Below are positions 19,501 through 28,515 of a stretch of 64,000 nt of DNA, piece after piece. The notes below the pieces were generated by a model, which saw nothing but the letters and a program-made list of their open reading frames with translations, had not been told where the DNA came from and made no database searches. The position numbers were made by a program, and so were the translations under genes. Where the stretch lies: positions 930,001 to 994,000 of the forward strand of contig NZ_JAEMNV010000001.1 of the NCBI RefSeq assembly GCF_016482825.1, in the 5' to 3' direction. Each line of letters begins with the position of its first letter. The stretch's first letter is position 1. The DNA is from Antrihabitans stalagmiti. Its GTDB lineage: Bacteria > Actinomycetota > Actinomycetes > Mycobacteriales > Mycobacteriaceae.

Positions 19501-21654
19501 TCAGTTCAGCCGAGCAAACTCGCGCTTGTCGTCCTCCTCGGCGTTCGCATTCTCGGCGTCGACGAACAGCGGCTTCTCGGGCTGTCGAGCTAGTGCACTC
19601 GGCCACCAGATCTTCGGGCCGAGGTCCAGGTTCAGTGCGGTCACCAGAATCGAGCGCACGATCAGCGCGTCGATCAGCAAGCCGACTGCAACCAGCACGC
19701 CGATCTCGGCCAGGAACAAGATCGACAACGACGCGAGCACCGCGAACGTACCAGCGAGCACCAGCCCGGCCGAGGTGATCACGCTTCCGGTCGATGCCAG
19801 CGCGATGAGCGCTGCTCGCCGGGTGCCGTGTTGCACCGCTTCTTCCCGGACCCGGGTCATCAGGAAGATGTTGTAGTCGACCCCGAGTGCGACCATGAAG
19901 ACGAAACCGAGCAGAGGCAGAGACGGATCGGCACCCTCGAACCCGAACAGTTCGAATAGCCAGCGACTCAGACCCAGCGCCGTGAAGAAGGACAGCACGA
20001 CCGTTGCGATCAGCAAGACCGGAGCCAATACCGCGCGGAGTAGCACCATCAAGATCAACAGGATCAGCACGAGCACCAATGGCACGATGACCTTGTTGTC
20101 GCGCTCTGCTGCGCGCTTGGAATCCAGCAGGACCGCGGTACTTCCACCGACCTTTGCGTCGGCACCTTCGATCCCATGCACGACATCACGAGTGCGGTCG
20201 ATCGTCGCCTCCGCGGCGTTGCTGTCGGGCGGATCGGCAAGGGTCCCTTCGATGTAGAACAGCCCGTCTTTCACCACTGGGGCTTTCACGGATCCGAGGC
20301 CATCGACTCGTGTCAGTGCCGACTCGACGACCGATACGCGGTCGGCAGAACCGACGACAACAAATGGATTGCCGGTTCCGATGTCGAAGTGTCGACCGAG
20401 TATCTCCTCACCGGCCACCGGGTCTGCTTCGCCGACGAACGAGTCCTTGGCCGCGATCCCGTCCCTGTCGAAACCGATCACTCCGGCCGTGCCCAAGAGC
20501 AGCACCGCCGTTGTGGCAACCCATATCGTTCGTGGCCGAATCGAGATCGCCTTGCCGATGCGTTCCCAGATACCGTTGGTCGGCTCACTGGATCCGACCT
20601 CTGGGTGACGCGGCCAGAAGACCCACCGACCACATATCACCAGCAAGGCCGGCAACAACGTGGTCATCACTCCGAACGAGACGACGATTCCGATAGCGCA
20701 GACCGGCCCCAAGCCCTTCGTCGAATTCATGTCGGCGACAAGGAATGCCAGCGTCCCGACCACCACCGTCGCCGCGCTCGCCAGGATTGCCGGGACGGCC
20801 CGCTGCAACGCAACCGCCATTGCCTCGTGTTTGTCGTCGTGCCTTCGCAGTTCCTCCCGATAGCGCGCCACGAGCAGCAACGCATAATCCGTACCCGCGC
20901 CGAACACGAGCACCATCAGCGTGGACGCACCCATCGCGGTGACCGTCACTCCGCCCTTGGTCGCCAGGTAGACGACACCCTGCGCGATCGTCAAGCCGAA
21001 TATCGCTGCGGTGAGTGGCAACAACCACAACACGGGTCCGTAGCTGATCAACAGGATGACGATGACGACAGCGGCCGCCGCCAGTAGCAGGATGCCGTCG
21101 GCACCCTTGAACGCTTCGCCGTAGCCCGCCGCGTACCCGACAGGGCCTGTGACGTGGAATGCGAGGCCGTCGGGCCGATCCGACAACGGTTGCTTCAGCT
21201 CTGCCACGATTTCGGCGATGTCGGGCCAGCTACCGCCGCCCGTGCGTACTGGAAGCAGAATCTGCAGCGCTTGGCCATCCTCGGACGGCACCGGTCCGAG
21301 GACCTTTTCCGCGATGACGCGATCACTCGTCTTGAATGCTGCGACGTCCGCCTGGGCCGTCGCCAAGTCGGCAGGAGTGATGCCGCTCGGACGTTCGTAC
21401 ACGACGACAGCGGGCGATTCGTCTGCGTCCTGGAACGTTTGGGCGGCTTCGAATGCCTGGGTCGATTCCGCGCCCCCTGGCAACCACTCCACAGCGTCGT
21501 TCGTTTGTGCGCCAGTAAGTTTGGACGCCAAACCACCGACTGCGAGCAGCGCAATGATCCAGACGACGAGCACAATCCATTTGGACTTTCTGCCTGCGGG
21601 AATTCGCGCGAACCGGCCGACCGCGTCGGCTGCGTTCAACTTCAACGAACTCAT
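19501..21654 (-). CDS. MmpL-family RND transporter
   Basis: A 717-residue membrane protein with two MmpL repeats. A first membrane helix (about residues 27-47, IVLVVWIIALLAVGGLA) is followed by a large extracytoplasmic loop, a five-helix block with GAGTDYALLLVARYREE, a second loop and a second helix block with GVDYNIFLMTRVREEA. The paired Asp-Tyr residues in these helices are the proton-relay signature of the family. MmpL proteins export lipids, siderophores and polyketide-like products in mycolate actinobacteria. It probably exports the cluster product or a lipidic intermediate. The ATG at 21654 has GGAGGAA just upstream; an ATG four codons earlier is less likely. Confidence 0.9.
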   Translation of the reverse strand: MSSLKLNAADAVGRFARIPAGRKSKWIVLVVWIIALLAVGGLASKLTGAQTNDAVEWLPGGAESTQAFEAAQTFQDADESPAVVVYERPSGITPADLATAQADVAAFKTSDRVIAEKVLGPVPSEDGQALQILLPVRTGGGSWPDIAEIVAELKQPLSDRPDGLAFHVTGPVGYAAGYGEAFKGADGILLLAAAAVVIVILLISYGPVLWLLPLTAAIFGLTIAQGVVYLATKGGVTVTAMGASTLMVLVFGAGTDYALLLVARYREELRRHDDKHEAMAVALQRAVPAILASAATVVVGTLAFLVADMNSTKGLGPVCAIGIVVSFGVMTTLLPALLVICGRWVFWPRHPEVGSSEPTNGIWERIGKAISIRPRTIWVATTAVLLLGTAGVIGFDRDGIAAKDSFVGEADPVAGEEILGRHFDIGTGNPFVVVGSADRVSVVESALTRVDGLGSVKAPVVKDGLFYIEGTLADPPDSNAAEATIDRTRDVVHGIEGADAKVGGSTAVLLDSKRAAERDNKVIVPLVLVLILLILMVLLRAVLAPVLLIATVVLSFFTALGLSRWLFELFGFEGADPSLPLLGFVFMVALGVDYNIFLMTRVREEAVQHGTRRAALIALASTGSVITSAGLVLAGTFAVLASLSILFLAEIGVLVAVGLLIDALIVRSILVTALNLDLGPKIWWPSALARQPEKPLFVDAENANAEEDDKREFARLN

Positions 21655-21830
21655 CGATTCCTCCATCGTGAGCTACAGCGGATAAAACCGGGTCCCGACG
21701 TGGTCTGCGGAGGCGCTGGAAAATTGTTCTCGCGGCGCATCCCCATCACCGTCTTCGAGCATCGTGACACGCATTCGACGCACGTCACGGAAGGTGTCCG
21801 CAAGCGGACATCGAACCGCGAACTTCGCCG
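21655..21830 (-). other. intergenic gap of 176 bases
   Basis: This gap between the HTH-less TetR-like gene and the MmpL gene is the largest inside the upstream half of the operon. It could hold a promoter for the MmpL gene. I see no convincing hairpin or operator in it. Confidence 0.3.
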
Positions 21831-22295
21831 CTAACCAACCAGATAGCGCTGGACAGTCGGCGCGATGATGGCACGGATCTCTTCGGGCGCTGCCGAGGCG
21901 ATCGGCTCCACCTTCACGACATAGCGCAGCATGATCACGCCCATCACCTGCGAAACCGCTGCGTTGACCTGAAGCGGGGGAACACCGAGCAGCTTCGCCA
22001 CCTCTTCGATGTTCTTCGGTGGATCATCGAGCTTCCCAACCGCCTGTGCGAACAGGCCGGAGGACATGAAGTGTCGCATTTCTGCTGCCCCCGTTTCGCT
22101 GGTGAACGCGGCGCGATACTTCTCGAGGAGCTGTGGCCTGAGCTGGGGATCATCCCAGAATTTCAGAAAAGTACCGATGAGGGTTTCGCCCAACTGCGCC
22201 CGATCTCCGGTGTGCGCCTCCACCGCGGCCGCCGCCAGAGCCTCGCCGTACTCGGTGAAGGCGGCCGAACCTTCTGTCTCGGCTACTGCAGACAT
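21831..22295 (-). CDS. TetR-type ligand-binding domain without a DNA-binding domain
   Basis: A 154-residue all-helical protein. From about residue 45 onward (L-I-G-T-F-L-K-F-W-D-D-P-Q-L-R-P) to the end (E-I-R-A-I-I-A-P-T-V-Q-R-Y-L-V-G) it follows the C-terminal ligand-binding domain of a large actinobacterial TetR group. Residues 1-40 are an Ala/Glu-rich helix, not a helix-turn-helix. The start at 22295 is firm: AAGGAG stands just before it. The prenyltransferase ends only 20 bases upstream, so no room exists for a lost HTH exon. A regulator missing its DNA-binding part cannot repress by itself. It may sequester the product, act as an antirepressor, or have become a binding protein. Confidence 0.65.
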   Translation of the reverse strand: MSAVAETEGSAAFTEYGEALAAAAVEAHTGDRAQLGETLIGTFLKFWDDPQLRPQLLEKYRAAFTSETGAAEMRHFMSSGLFAQAVGKLDDPPKNIEEVAKLLGVPPLQVNAAVSQVMGVIMLRYVVKVEPIASAAPEEIRAIIAPTVQRYLVG

Positions 22296-22315
22296 TATTT
22301 CTCCTTCTGATCTTG

Positions 22316-23230
22316 TTATCCGCCGCCTGCGACGGCGTTGAACACTTCCAATTTCCGCCACATTGTTTGCGGTTCCTGGTAGTACCAGCCGAGCTTGTAG
22401 TTCTCGCTACCGCTTGGCGACAGCACGCCGGCATAGACGATGATCGGTTTGCCCGTGTATGTATGCGGCGCATTCGCCAAGAATCGCTCGATTTCCGGTC
22501 CGCCTCGCGTCGGCAGCGGTATCGGATCCGGCGTCACGATGGAGAAACAAATTCGCTCGACTTTACCGGTGTCCCAGCTGAACGTCGGATAGATCGAGAA
22601 CGATCGTCCGACGAATTCCATCATCTGCTCGCTTGGTTCCGGAATTCCAATCTCCCCGAGTATCGAAAGTACCGTCTCCGATTTCAGGACACCGTCGGGC
22701 AGCTTGCCGAAATAGATGTTGACCGACCTGGATAGATAGTCGATCGCGAACATGGAGACGTTGTCGGCAATGCCCCAGTGTGTGAAACTGTCGACGTGCT
22801 CGGCCACGCTCGGCGGCATGGACGGCAAAGCCGCTAGCTTTGCAATCCCCTGCAGGTCTTCAAGTGGAAACGCCGCATAGATCTTCTTGAAGCCCTGATC
22901 GATGCCACAGTCGACCCCGTAGCCATAAACGGGGCAATTGTTGAGAACCTCGCCGAGCAGGTTGGCGACCGGATGATCGTTCGCCTGAACGAAACCGCGC
23001 GATCGGGCAAGTTCGTAGGGATCGTCCGGAAAGTCGCGCAACGGCACTCCGAAGCTGACGTCGAGTTCGCCGCCGCCGTCCGCCGGAATTCCGACGATGA
23101 CCATCGCGTTCGCAAGTTCGTCCCGATATGCGGTAAAGACCGGTTCGACTTTGTCAGGCGCGTATTCCAATCCCAGAGTTGCAGCCGATTCCGCGAGGAC
23201 CGCGAGCAGTTCTTCCGTTTCGACAGCCAT
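22316..23230 (-). CDS. ABBA-type aromatic prenyltransferase (NphB/CloQ family)
   Basis: A 304-residue protein close in layout to NphB. Shared features are a G-F-K-K-I-Y-A-A-F-P segment near residue 115, LPSMPPSVAEH near 140, R-S-V-N-I-Y-F-G-K-L-P near 175, SFSIYPTFSWDTGKVERICF near 215-235 and Y-K-L-G-W-Y-Y near the end; all have direct counterparts in NphB. The family transfers geranyl or dimethylallyl groups to electron-rich phenols and naphthols, without the DDxxD metal motif. With a THN synthase next door, the acceptor is probably a THN-derived naphthol. The start at 23230 has AGGA upstream. No prenyl diphosphate synthase is present in the window, so the donor must come from general metabolism or another locus. 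Confidence 0.92.
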   Translation of the reverse strand: MAVETEELLAVLAESAATLGLEYAPDKVEPVFTAYRDELANAMVIVGIPADGGGELDVSFGVPLRDFPDDPYELARSRGFVQANDHPVANLLGEVLNNCPVYGYGVDCGIDQGFKKIYAAFPLEDLQGIAKLAALPSMPPSVAEHVDSFTHWGIADNVSMFAIDYLSRSVNIYFGKLPDGVLKSETVLSILGEIGIPEPSEQMMEFVGRSFSIYPTFSWDTGKVERICFSIVTPDPIPLPTRGGPEIERFLANAPHTYTGKPIIVYAGVLSPSGSENYKLGWYYQEPQTMWRKLEVFNAVAGGG

Positions 23231-23239
23231 TTTGTTGTC

Positions 23240-24238
23240 CTATCTGGCGAGGATCAGCGTCGCGGGCGACGGTGTCGGGTGGAAGGTAATGTCGCCGAAG
23301 CCCGCCTTTTCGAGCCAGGCAACGTAGTCGCCTCGCCGCCAAGTTCCTCCGTTTTTGCTTTTCACAAGCATTTCCGAAGCAAAGAGCAGCGGGAACGGCG
23401 GACCGCTCAGGTCGTCGTCGACGACAAAGTCGCAAATGACGAACGTGCCTGCCGGTGCGAGCGCGTCGCGGACCTTGGCGAATATCTCGGCGTTGTCCTC
23501 CGGCCCCTCCTGATGGGCGATGTGGGAATACACCACGACGTCGTAGGAGGCGGCACCGAAGTCCACGGTGTGCAAATCACCGTCTACGCAGGTGAAACGG
23601 TCCGCGACGCCACGGTCGGCAAGGAGTCTGCGCGCGATCGCATTCACCGGCGCCCAGTCCAGCTGCGTCGACCGCGCAGCCGGGTTGAGCTCGAGCCAGG
23701 TGGCCGAATAAATGCCCGAGCCACCGCCGATGTCGAGGATGGAGATCGGTCCGGCGTCCGCGATGTGCAAGAGTTCTGCCGCGACTGCCGTTACTGGAGT
23801 CGACATAGCAGCGATTGCCGTGACCAGCTTTTCCCAATGCGGGTTGTCTGCCACCTCGACGGTCGGTTCAGTCACCGGCCCGCCTGCGCTGACGATCTGG
23901 GGCAGTTCTGTCAACTCGCCCATGTGGCCAAGCTTGAGAATCGCAAGGTCGCTCAACGAGGTGGGTGTGCCTTCGACAAGGTAGGCGGCGGTATCCGCGG
24001 CGTTGCGGTACTTGCCGTCGAGCACTTCGACGAGGCCGAGGCCGACAAGCCCGTTCAGCAGCGTTTGCGTGCCGCGCTCGGAGGTTCCAGCTTCGGCAGC
24101 AAGCAGGACGGCAGTGTCCGCGCCCGACTCGAGATGGGCAAACAACGAGTGGCTCGCCGCAGCGCCGATGATGCCGGTGGCCCAGTAGCCGTTGGTCAGT
24201 TGCAGAATCCGATCGGGGGTCGGTTGGGTGTTGCTCAT
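23240..24238 (-). CDS. SAM-dependent methyltransferase (O- or C-methyltransferase of the dimerisation-domain type)
   Basis: A 332-residue protein. The N-terminal 100 residues are a helical winged-helix dimerisation part (G-Y-W-A-T-G-I-I-G-A-A-A near residue 18). Motif I is ILDIGGGSGIYSA near residue 158, with D-V-V-V-Y-S-H-I-A-H-Q near 226. The C-terminal substrate-binding part is short. Relatives act on phenolic and quinone polyketides. In furaquinocin-type loci a methyltransferase acts on the aminated THN core, so a similar role is plausible. The ATG at 24238 has AAGGAAC upstream. It lies 10 bases after the aminotransferase and 9 bases before the prenyltransferase. Confidence 0.82.
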   Translation of the reverse strand: MSNTQPTPDRILQLTNGYWATGIIGAAASHSLFAHLESGADTAVLLAAEAGTSERGTQTLLNGLVGLGLVEVLDGKYRNAADTAAYLVEGTPTSLSDLAILKLGHMGELTELPQIVSAGGPVTEPTVEVADNPHWEKLVTAIAAMSTPVTAVAAELLHIADAGPISILDIGGGSGIYSATWLELNPAARSTQLDWAPVNAIARRLLADRGVADRFTCVDGDLHTVDFGAASYDVVVYSHIAHQEGPEDNAEIFAKVRDALAPAGTFVICDFVVDDDLSGPPFPLLFASEMLVKSKNGGTWRRGDYVAWLEKAGFGDITFHPTPSPATLILAR

Positions 24239-24248
24239 AAAGGTTCCT

Positions 24249-25382
24249 TCACGATTTCCGGTGAGTTCGGATGGCGGTGTGCAGGACGTCAGAGACTCGC
24301 TCGACCTGACTCGAACTGAGTTCGGCGTGCATCGGCAACGCCAGATTCCGGTGAAACAGATCCGCCGAGACTGGGCACGCATACTTCGTGTCGTACACCG
24401 GCTGTAGGTGGCACGCCCACGTACCGTGCCCGCAGCCGATGCCGTTGGCGCGGAGTTCGGTAGCGACTGCGCCGCGGTCCACCGACGGATCCAGCGTCAC
24501 CACATAGGACTGCCAGGCGTGGGTGCGGTCGTCCGGCACGTGTGGCACAGTGACGAGGTCTTCGGCACCGAACAGGTGCCCGTAGTGAGCGGCTACCGCG
24601 CGCCGGCGTTCGAGCAGCTCGCCGATCCGCCCGAGTTGTACCTGCAATATCGCCGCAGCAATGTCGGAAAGCTTGTAGTTGTAGCCGATTTCGGTGAACA
24701 CCGGAATCGGTAGACCGACGACCTGTGCCTCCTCGAAGATGCTTCCTATGCCGAACGACGATCGCACGCGTGCGGCAGCGGCGAGAGCTGGGTCGGCTGT
24801 GAGCAGCGCCCCTCCCTCACCACTCGTCGCACCTTTGCGCCCGTGAAAGGACAGGCACGCAACGGGCGCCAAAGCGCCTGCCTCGATCCCGTGGTAGGTC
24901 GCGCCGACCGCACACGCGGCGTCTTCGACAAGGAAAAGCCCGTGGCGTTGCGCAATCGACCTCAGTTCCGCGTAATCGGCGGGAAGGCCCACCGTGTCCA
25001 CGGCGATCACACCGACGGTTCGCGGACCGATCAGGTCCGCGACTGCCTGCGGGTCGACGGTGCCGGTGTCGGCCCGGACGTCGGCGAAGACCGGGGTCGC
25101 GTCGACATACCGCACAGCGTGGGCCGGTGCGGGGAAGGTGTAGTCGGCGACGATCACTTCGTCGCCCGGCTCGACTCCAAGCGCAAGAAGGGCAAGGTGT
25201 AGTGCGGCACCACAGTTGCTGACTGCAACCGCGCCGCCAACCCCGTAGCGTCGAGCGAGTTCCAACTCGAGCGCTTTGCCGCGGGGCCCCTGACCGGCCG
25301 GCCATCCCGACGAGAACACCGCTGCGATCGCTGCCAACTCCTGCTCGCCGAGGCTCGCGTGCACCAGTGGAATCGCGTCCAT
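24249..25382 (-). CDS. DegT/DnrJ/EryC1-type PLP aminotransferase
   Basis: A 377-residue sugar-type (fold I) aminotransferase. SFHGRKGATSGEGG carries the PLP Lys near residue 183, E-D-A-A-C-A-V-G-A near 153-161 holds the Asp that pairs with the pyridine nitrogen, and G-P-R-G near 32-35 is the substrate-side loop. No other sugar-pathway gene is present. As I recall, Fur3-like members of this family transaminate THN-derived hydroxynaphthoquinones at C-8 in furaquinocin/naphterpin pathways, and this gene sits between the cupin and methyltransferase as expected for that role. The ATG at 25382 is taken (GAGG 8 bases upstream); a GTG at 25391 overlaps the cupin stop. Confidence 0.88.
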   Translation of the reverse strand: MDAIPLVHASLGEQELAAIAAVFSSGWPAGQGPRGKALELELARRYGVGGAVAVSNCGAALHLALLALGVEPGDEVIVADYTFPAPAHAVRYVDATPVFADVRADTGTVDPQAVADLIGPRTVGVIAVDTVGLPADYAELRSIAQRHGLFLVEDAACAVGATYHGIEAGALAPVACLSFHGRKGATSGEGGALLTADPALAAAARVRSSFGIGSIFEEAQVVGLPIPVFTEIGYNYKLSDIAAAILQVQLGRIGELLERRRAVAAHYGHLFGAEDLVTVPHVPDDRTHAWQSYVVTLDPSVDRGAVATELRANGIGCGHGTWACHLQPVYDTKYACPVSADLFHRNLALPMHAELSSSQVERVSDVLHTAIRTHRKS

Positions 25383-25387
25383 CCTGA

Positions 25388-25906
25388 TCACCTCGGTTCG
25401 AATCGAAGGGGTGTGATCGGGTTGATGTCGTAGCGATCACGCAGGTCTTGAATTGCTTCGGCATCGACCGACCGACCTGACGCGAAGATCTCGACGATCT
25501 CCTCGAAGTAGTGCTCGTGGTCGGGTGCCGGATAACTCTGGAACAACATTCGAACAGGCTTGTCGGTCGCATTCCTGAACGCGTGCGGACACCCGGCAGG
25601 AACGAACATGCAGTCCCCTGGGCCGGCGTGGACGACTCGATCGCCTGCCGCGGATTCCCAGTTCTGCCAGCCCTCCGGCGTTCGTTCGATCGGCTCGAAT
25701 GCCAGCAGGTCCGGCTCGCCTTCCAGTACGTAGAAGAATTCTTGGGAGTTGCGGTGGGAATGCGCTCCTACGTCGAAACCGGGTGGGACGACAACTTCGA
25801 ATATCGAAACCACGGATCCTTGCGCTCCGGTGACTTTGAAGGTGACTTCCTGTTTGTCGGTGGCAAGAACTCGACCTTGGCCGGCCGGGACAATGAGGTC
25901 GCTCAT
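25388..25906 (-). CDS. MomA-like cupin oxygenase
   Basis: A 172-residue single-domain cupin. The first metal-binding motif is AHSHRNSQEFFYVLEGE (residues about 48-64) and the second is GDCMFVPAGCPHAFRN near 97-112. MomA-type cupin monooxygenases oxidise tetrahydroxynaphthalene to the quinone flaviolin and are encoded next to THN synthases. The position beside a THN synthase here supports that function. A DegT start follows its stop directly, and its own ATG is preceded by AAGGAG. A generic regulatory or isomerase cupin would be the alternative. Confidence 0.8.
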   Translation of the reverse strand: MSDLIVPAGQGRVLATDKQEVTFKVTGAQGSVVSIFEVVVPPGFDVGAHSHRNSQEFFYVLEGEPDLLAFEPIERTPEGWQNWESAAGDRVVHAGPGDCMFVPAGCPHAFRNATDKPVRMLFQSYPAPDHEHYFEEIVEIFASGRSVDAEAIQDLRDRYDINPITPLRFEPR

Positions 25907-25950
25907 ACTTCGGCTCCTTGTCGGATCGTGCGGAGGAATTTCACCGGAGG

Positions 25951-27045
25951 TCAGGAAGCCGGCGCGATCTTTCTCGTCCGGTCGGTTTCACGATGTCCGT
26001 CGACTGCCCATCGGCCGAGCGACATCTCGGCGGTGATGCCAGGACCGAATCCTGCGATCACACCGGTTGCGCCTGCGATCGGCATGTCCTCCTCGAACAG
26101 CCTGCGTAGCGCATCGAGCACGACAGCGCTGGCGATGTTGCCGTACTGGGTGAGGGTGGCCCAGCTGTGGCGGAACATCGTGCGATCTACACCGAGGTGC
26201 TTGCTGAGATCGTCCAGGATCCGCGGACCACCCGCGTGAATGATGTAGTAGTCGAGGTTGGCGACGTCCCAGCCGTTGGCAGTGACGAGGTCCCGCAACA
26301 CCGGCGCCAACGGTTCCATCGTTCCCGGGACCCTTCGATCCAGCTGGAAATGGAAGCCGGTGGAACGCACGGCGTAGGAGATCCAGTCCTCGGTGTTCGG
26401 AATCAGATACGCGGCATTCCGCTCGAGCGATATTCCGGTCCCGCCGCTTCCGCGCACTACAGCTGCAGCGACGGCATCACCGAACAACCCGTCGGAAAGC
26501 AGCGAGCCGACATCGTCGTCGTCGGGCTGGTAGCACAGCGAACACAGTTCGCACGCGACGACCAACACGTTGCTTCCGGGGTGGGCCACGCAGAAGTCGT
26601 GCGCACGATTGATCGCCGCGGCACCTGCCGCGCAACCTAGCTGTGCGATCGGAATCTGGCGGGTGTCCGACCGAAATCCCATGTCGTTGATCAGCCAGGC
26701 AGTCAATGACGGCATGAGAAATCCCGTACACGACACATATATGATTGCGTCGATTTCGCGTTCGGTCACGCCCGCGTTCGCGAGGGCCTTTTCGATGACC
26801 TCGGGGCAGCGCTTCTTCGACTCACGCTCGTAAATCTTGTTGCGTTCCTCGAATCCCGGATGCCGCAACGTCGTATCGATGTCCTGAACGATGTGCCGCG
26901 TCTGTACACCCGTATTCTGAATCAACTTCAGCGCAAGCGGAAGTTGCTCCTTTCCGGCATGCATCTTCTCCGCGAATTTCAGCGTGTCTTCCATTGTGAC
27001 TACATTTTCCGGCACATTCACCGAAGGTTTGCACAGCCTTGGCAT
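25951..27045 (-). CDS. rppA: type III polyketide synthase, 1,3,6,8-tetrahydroxynaphthalene synthase
   Basis: A 364-residue chalcone-synthase-fold enzyme. The catalytic triad is Cys138 (in IAQLGCAAG), His270 (in IIHAGGPR) and Asn303 (in YGNIAS). Cys106 in VSCTGF, a THN-synthase-specific residue, is conserved at the same number as in the Streptomyces coelicolor enzyme, and CELCSLCYQP also matches that group. It condenses five malonyl-CoA into THN, the precursor of flaviolin and of naphthoquinone meroterpenoids. It is the first gene of the long minus-strand cluster. A clear Shine-Dalgarno is not seen; AGAGAAAG lies about 12 bases upstream of the ATG at 27045. Confidence 0.95.
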   Translation of the reverse strand: MPRLCKPSVNVPENVVTMEDTLKFAEKMHAGKEQLPLALKLIQNTGVQTRHIVQDIDTTLRHPGFEERNKIYERESKKRCPEVIEKALANAGVTEREIDAIIYVSCTGFLMPSLTAWLINDMGFRSDTRQIPIAQLGCAAGAAAINRAHDFCVAHPGSNVLVVACELCSLCYQPDDDDVGSLLSDGLFGDAVAAAVVRGSGGTGISLERNAAYLIPNTEDWISYAVRSTGFHFQLDRRVPGTMEPLAPVLRDLVTANGWDVANLDYYIIHAGGPRILDDLSKHLGVDRTMFRHSWATLTQYGNIASAVVLDALRRLFEEDMPIAGATGVIAGFGPGITAEMSLGRWAVDGHRETDRTRKIAPAS

Positions 27046-27544
27046 TTCTTGGGCAACTTTCTCTAGAGATACGAAACGGATCGATCACCTCGAGGTTGCG
27101 GATCCACACCGATATCATTGACTACACACCGAATACATCTCAGCTGTCTGCGGAAAGCATGTTCGGGCATTTATCGACACGTGGACGCGTGCTTTGCTAA
27201 ATGAATTTCGGATGAAGAGATTCCGTTTCCGAATACGGCCTGCGGGTTGTTTCGATGAATTCCACCGGCAGGCACAGCAATGCCGCCCGATCAGCATGAC
27301 AGATTTGCCGCCGAGCGCCAACGGGTCCGCAGAGTGACGTAGATCACACTCCCTTTTCGGCGTTCGAGCAGCGGCCGACGTCAATTACAGCTGATAAGGA
27401 AGCGTGTCAAGCGGCCTGCAGGTTCCGGCCAAGCGAAATGTTCGAACGTGCGTCACTGCGGAATTCGAGGGAACCATTTCAGGGGTCCCACTTCTCCTTA
27501 CCAACGAAGCGATCCGAATCGATTTCGGGGCATGAGGGGTTCGC
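27046..27544. promoter_or_regulatory. divergent promoter region between the THN synthase and the HTH regulator
   Basis: A 499-base gene-free region that must drive the minus-strand cluster and the plus-strand regulator. It is richer in A and T than the genes. Apart from a CRP-like site I see no clear repeat or riboswitch. Confidence 0.55.
27333..27348. promoter_or_regulatory. possible CRP/Cmr-type site
   Basis: AGTGA-CGTAGA-TCACA matches the TGTGA-N6-TCACA operator of actinobacterial CRP proteins at nine of ten bases. It lies about 290 bases before the THN synthase start and about 200 before the plus-strand HTH gene. One such match can arise by chance. Confidence 0.4.
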
Positions 27545-28261
27545 GTGAAAAAAACATGGACAGATTCACTTCCACAGGAGCGCGCGCGCGAGCAACTGCG
27601 CCAATTGCCGCTCGTTCACGATGCGTGCCAGGCGGCGTTGCAGCTGCCGGCAATCTCGGGGGTCCGAGAAAGAATCCGAGGCACCAAGAGCAACAATCTC
27701 CCACTGCGCGAGTCCGCCTTGTCCGCGCGACTGGAGATCAACGACTTTCTGCGAACGTGGAGTGCGCTTGTGGTCGACGAGCGCAGGCCACAGCCCTCTC
27801 CCGGCGTCACGGTCGGCGAGCTGACAGATTTTCTGCTGCAGCACCTGAGCTGGGTGATGCACCATTTCGCGGCACACGACTTTGTCGACGAACTGGACGC
27901 CACCGTGAAAGTTGGCCTGGCAGTGGTCGAATCGATCGCAGTGCCACAGCAGCACGAGGCCGGACGTGGCTGCCCAACGCCGGAGTGCGCCGGAACAGTC
28001 CATGCTCGGCATCGGAGCGGCCTCGGAAAGCAGCCGGTGGAGATACTGTGCACTTACGGACATCGTTTCGTCACCGACGGCCAGGAGCAATCGGAGACCG
28101 TCACGACGAGCGTCGCCGCGTGGGCCGCCGGCGTATCGGAAGACACCCTCCGACATTGGGTGCACCGCGGGCAGATCGTCAGGCATGGCACACCGCGGCG
28201 CGCCGAGTTCGACCTCTCCGAAGTGCTTCGCGTCGCCGGAAAGCGACATCGCCGACAGTGA
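27545..28261 (+). CDS. putative DNA-binding regulator with zinc-ribbon and MerR-like helix-turn-helix
   Basis: A 238-residue protein. The first 130 residues are helical and unrecognised. Residues near 145-180 contain GRGCPTPEC and ILCTYGH, a Cys-x4-Cys plus Cys-x3-His arrangement that may bind zinc. The C-terminal 50 residues (V-A-A-W-A-A-G-V-S-E-D-T-L-R-H-W-V-H-R-G) are a MerR/excisionase-like HTH. It starts with GTG at 27545, with AGGGG six bases upstream. The family occurs as an uncharacterised actinobacterial regulator type. Being divergent from the THN synthase, it may control the cluster; this is inferred from position. Confidence 0.65.
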   Translation: MKKTWTDSLPQERAREQLRQLPLVHDACQAALQLPAISGVRERIRGTKSNNLPLRESALSARLEINDFLRTWSALVVDERRPQPSPGVTVGELTDFLLQHLSWVMHHFAAHDFVDELDATVKVGLAVVESIAVPQQHEAGRGCPTPECAGTVHARHRSGLGKQPVEILCTYGHRFVTDGQEQSETVTTSVAAWAAGVSEDTLRHWVHRGQIVRHGTPRRAEFDLSEVLRVAGKRHRRQ

Positions 28262-28515
28262 CCTCGCGCGAACTTCGCGGCCTCGCGCACGGCAAAGCTT
28301 CGGTAAAGGGATACCGATTTTTCTGATACGCGCCAGTGCGCGGCCGCTTGCGGACGCAACCATCTTTCGCGCCATTCGATGGTGTTACGTTCGAGCCGCC
28401 CGACAGAAGTGGGGCGACGGGGATGCGCCAACAACCGCGCAACAGGCTGAACTTTGCAGTGTCGCAATCCTTTTGACGAACGGTACTCCAATCCAGGCTG
28501 CCTGGGAGTTGCACG

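Noticed and set aside
24249-25382. An amino-sugar pathway based on the DegT aminotransferase
   Set aside because: No sugar nucleotidyltransferase, dehydratase or epimerase of a deoxysugar pathway is near it, and it sits between a cupin and a methyltransferase next to THN synthase.
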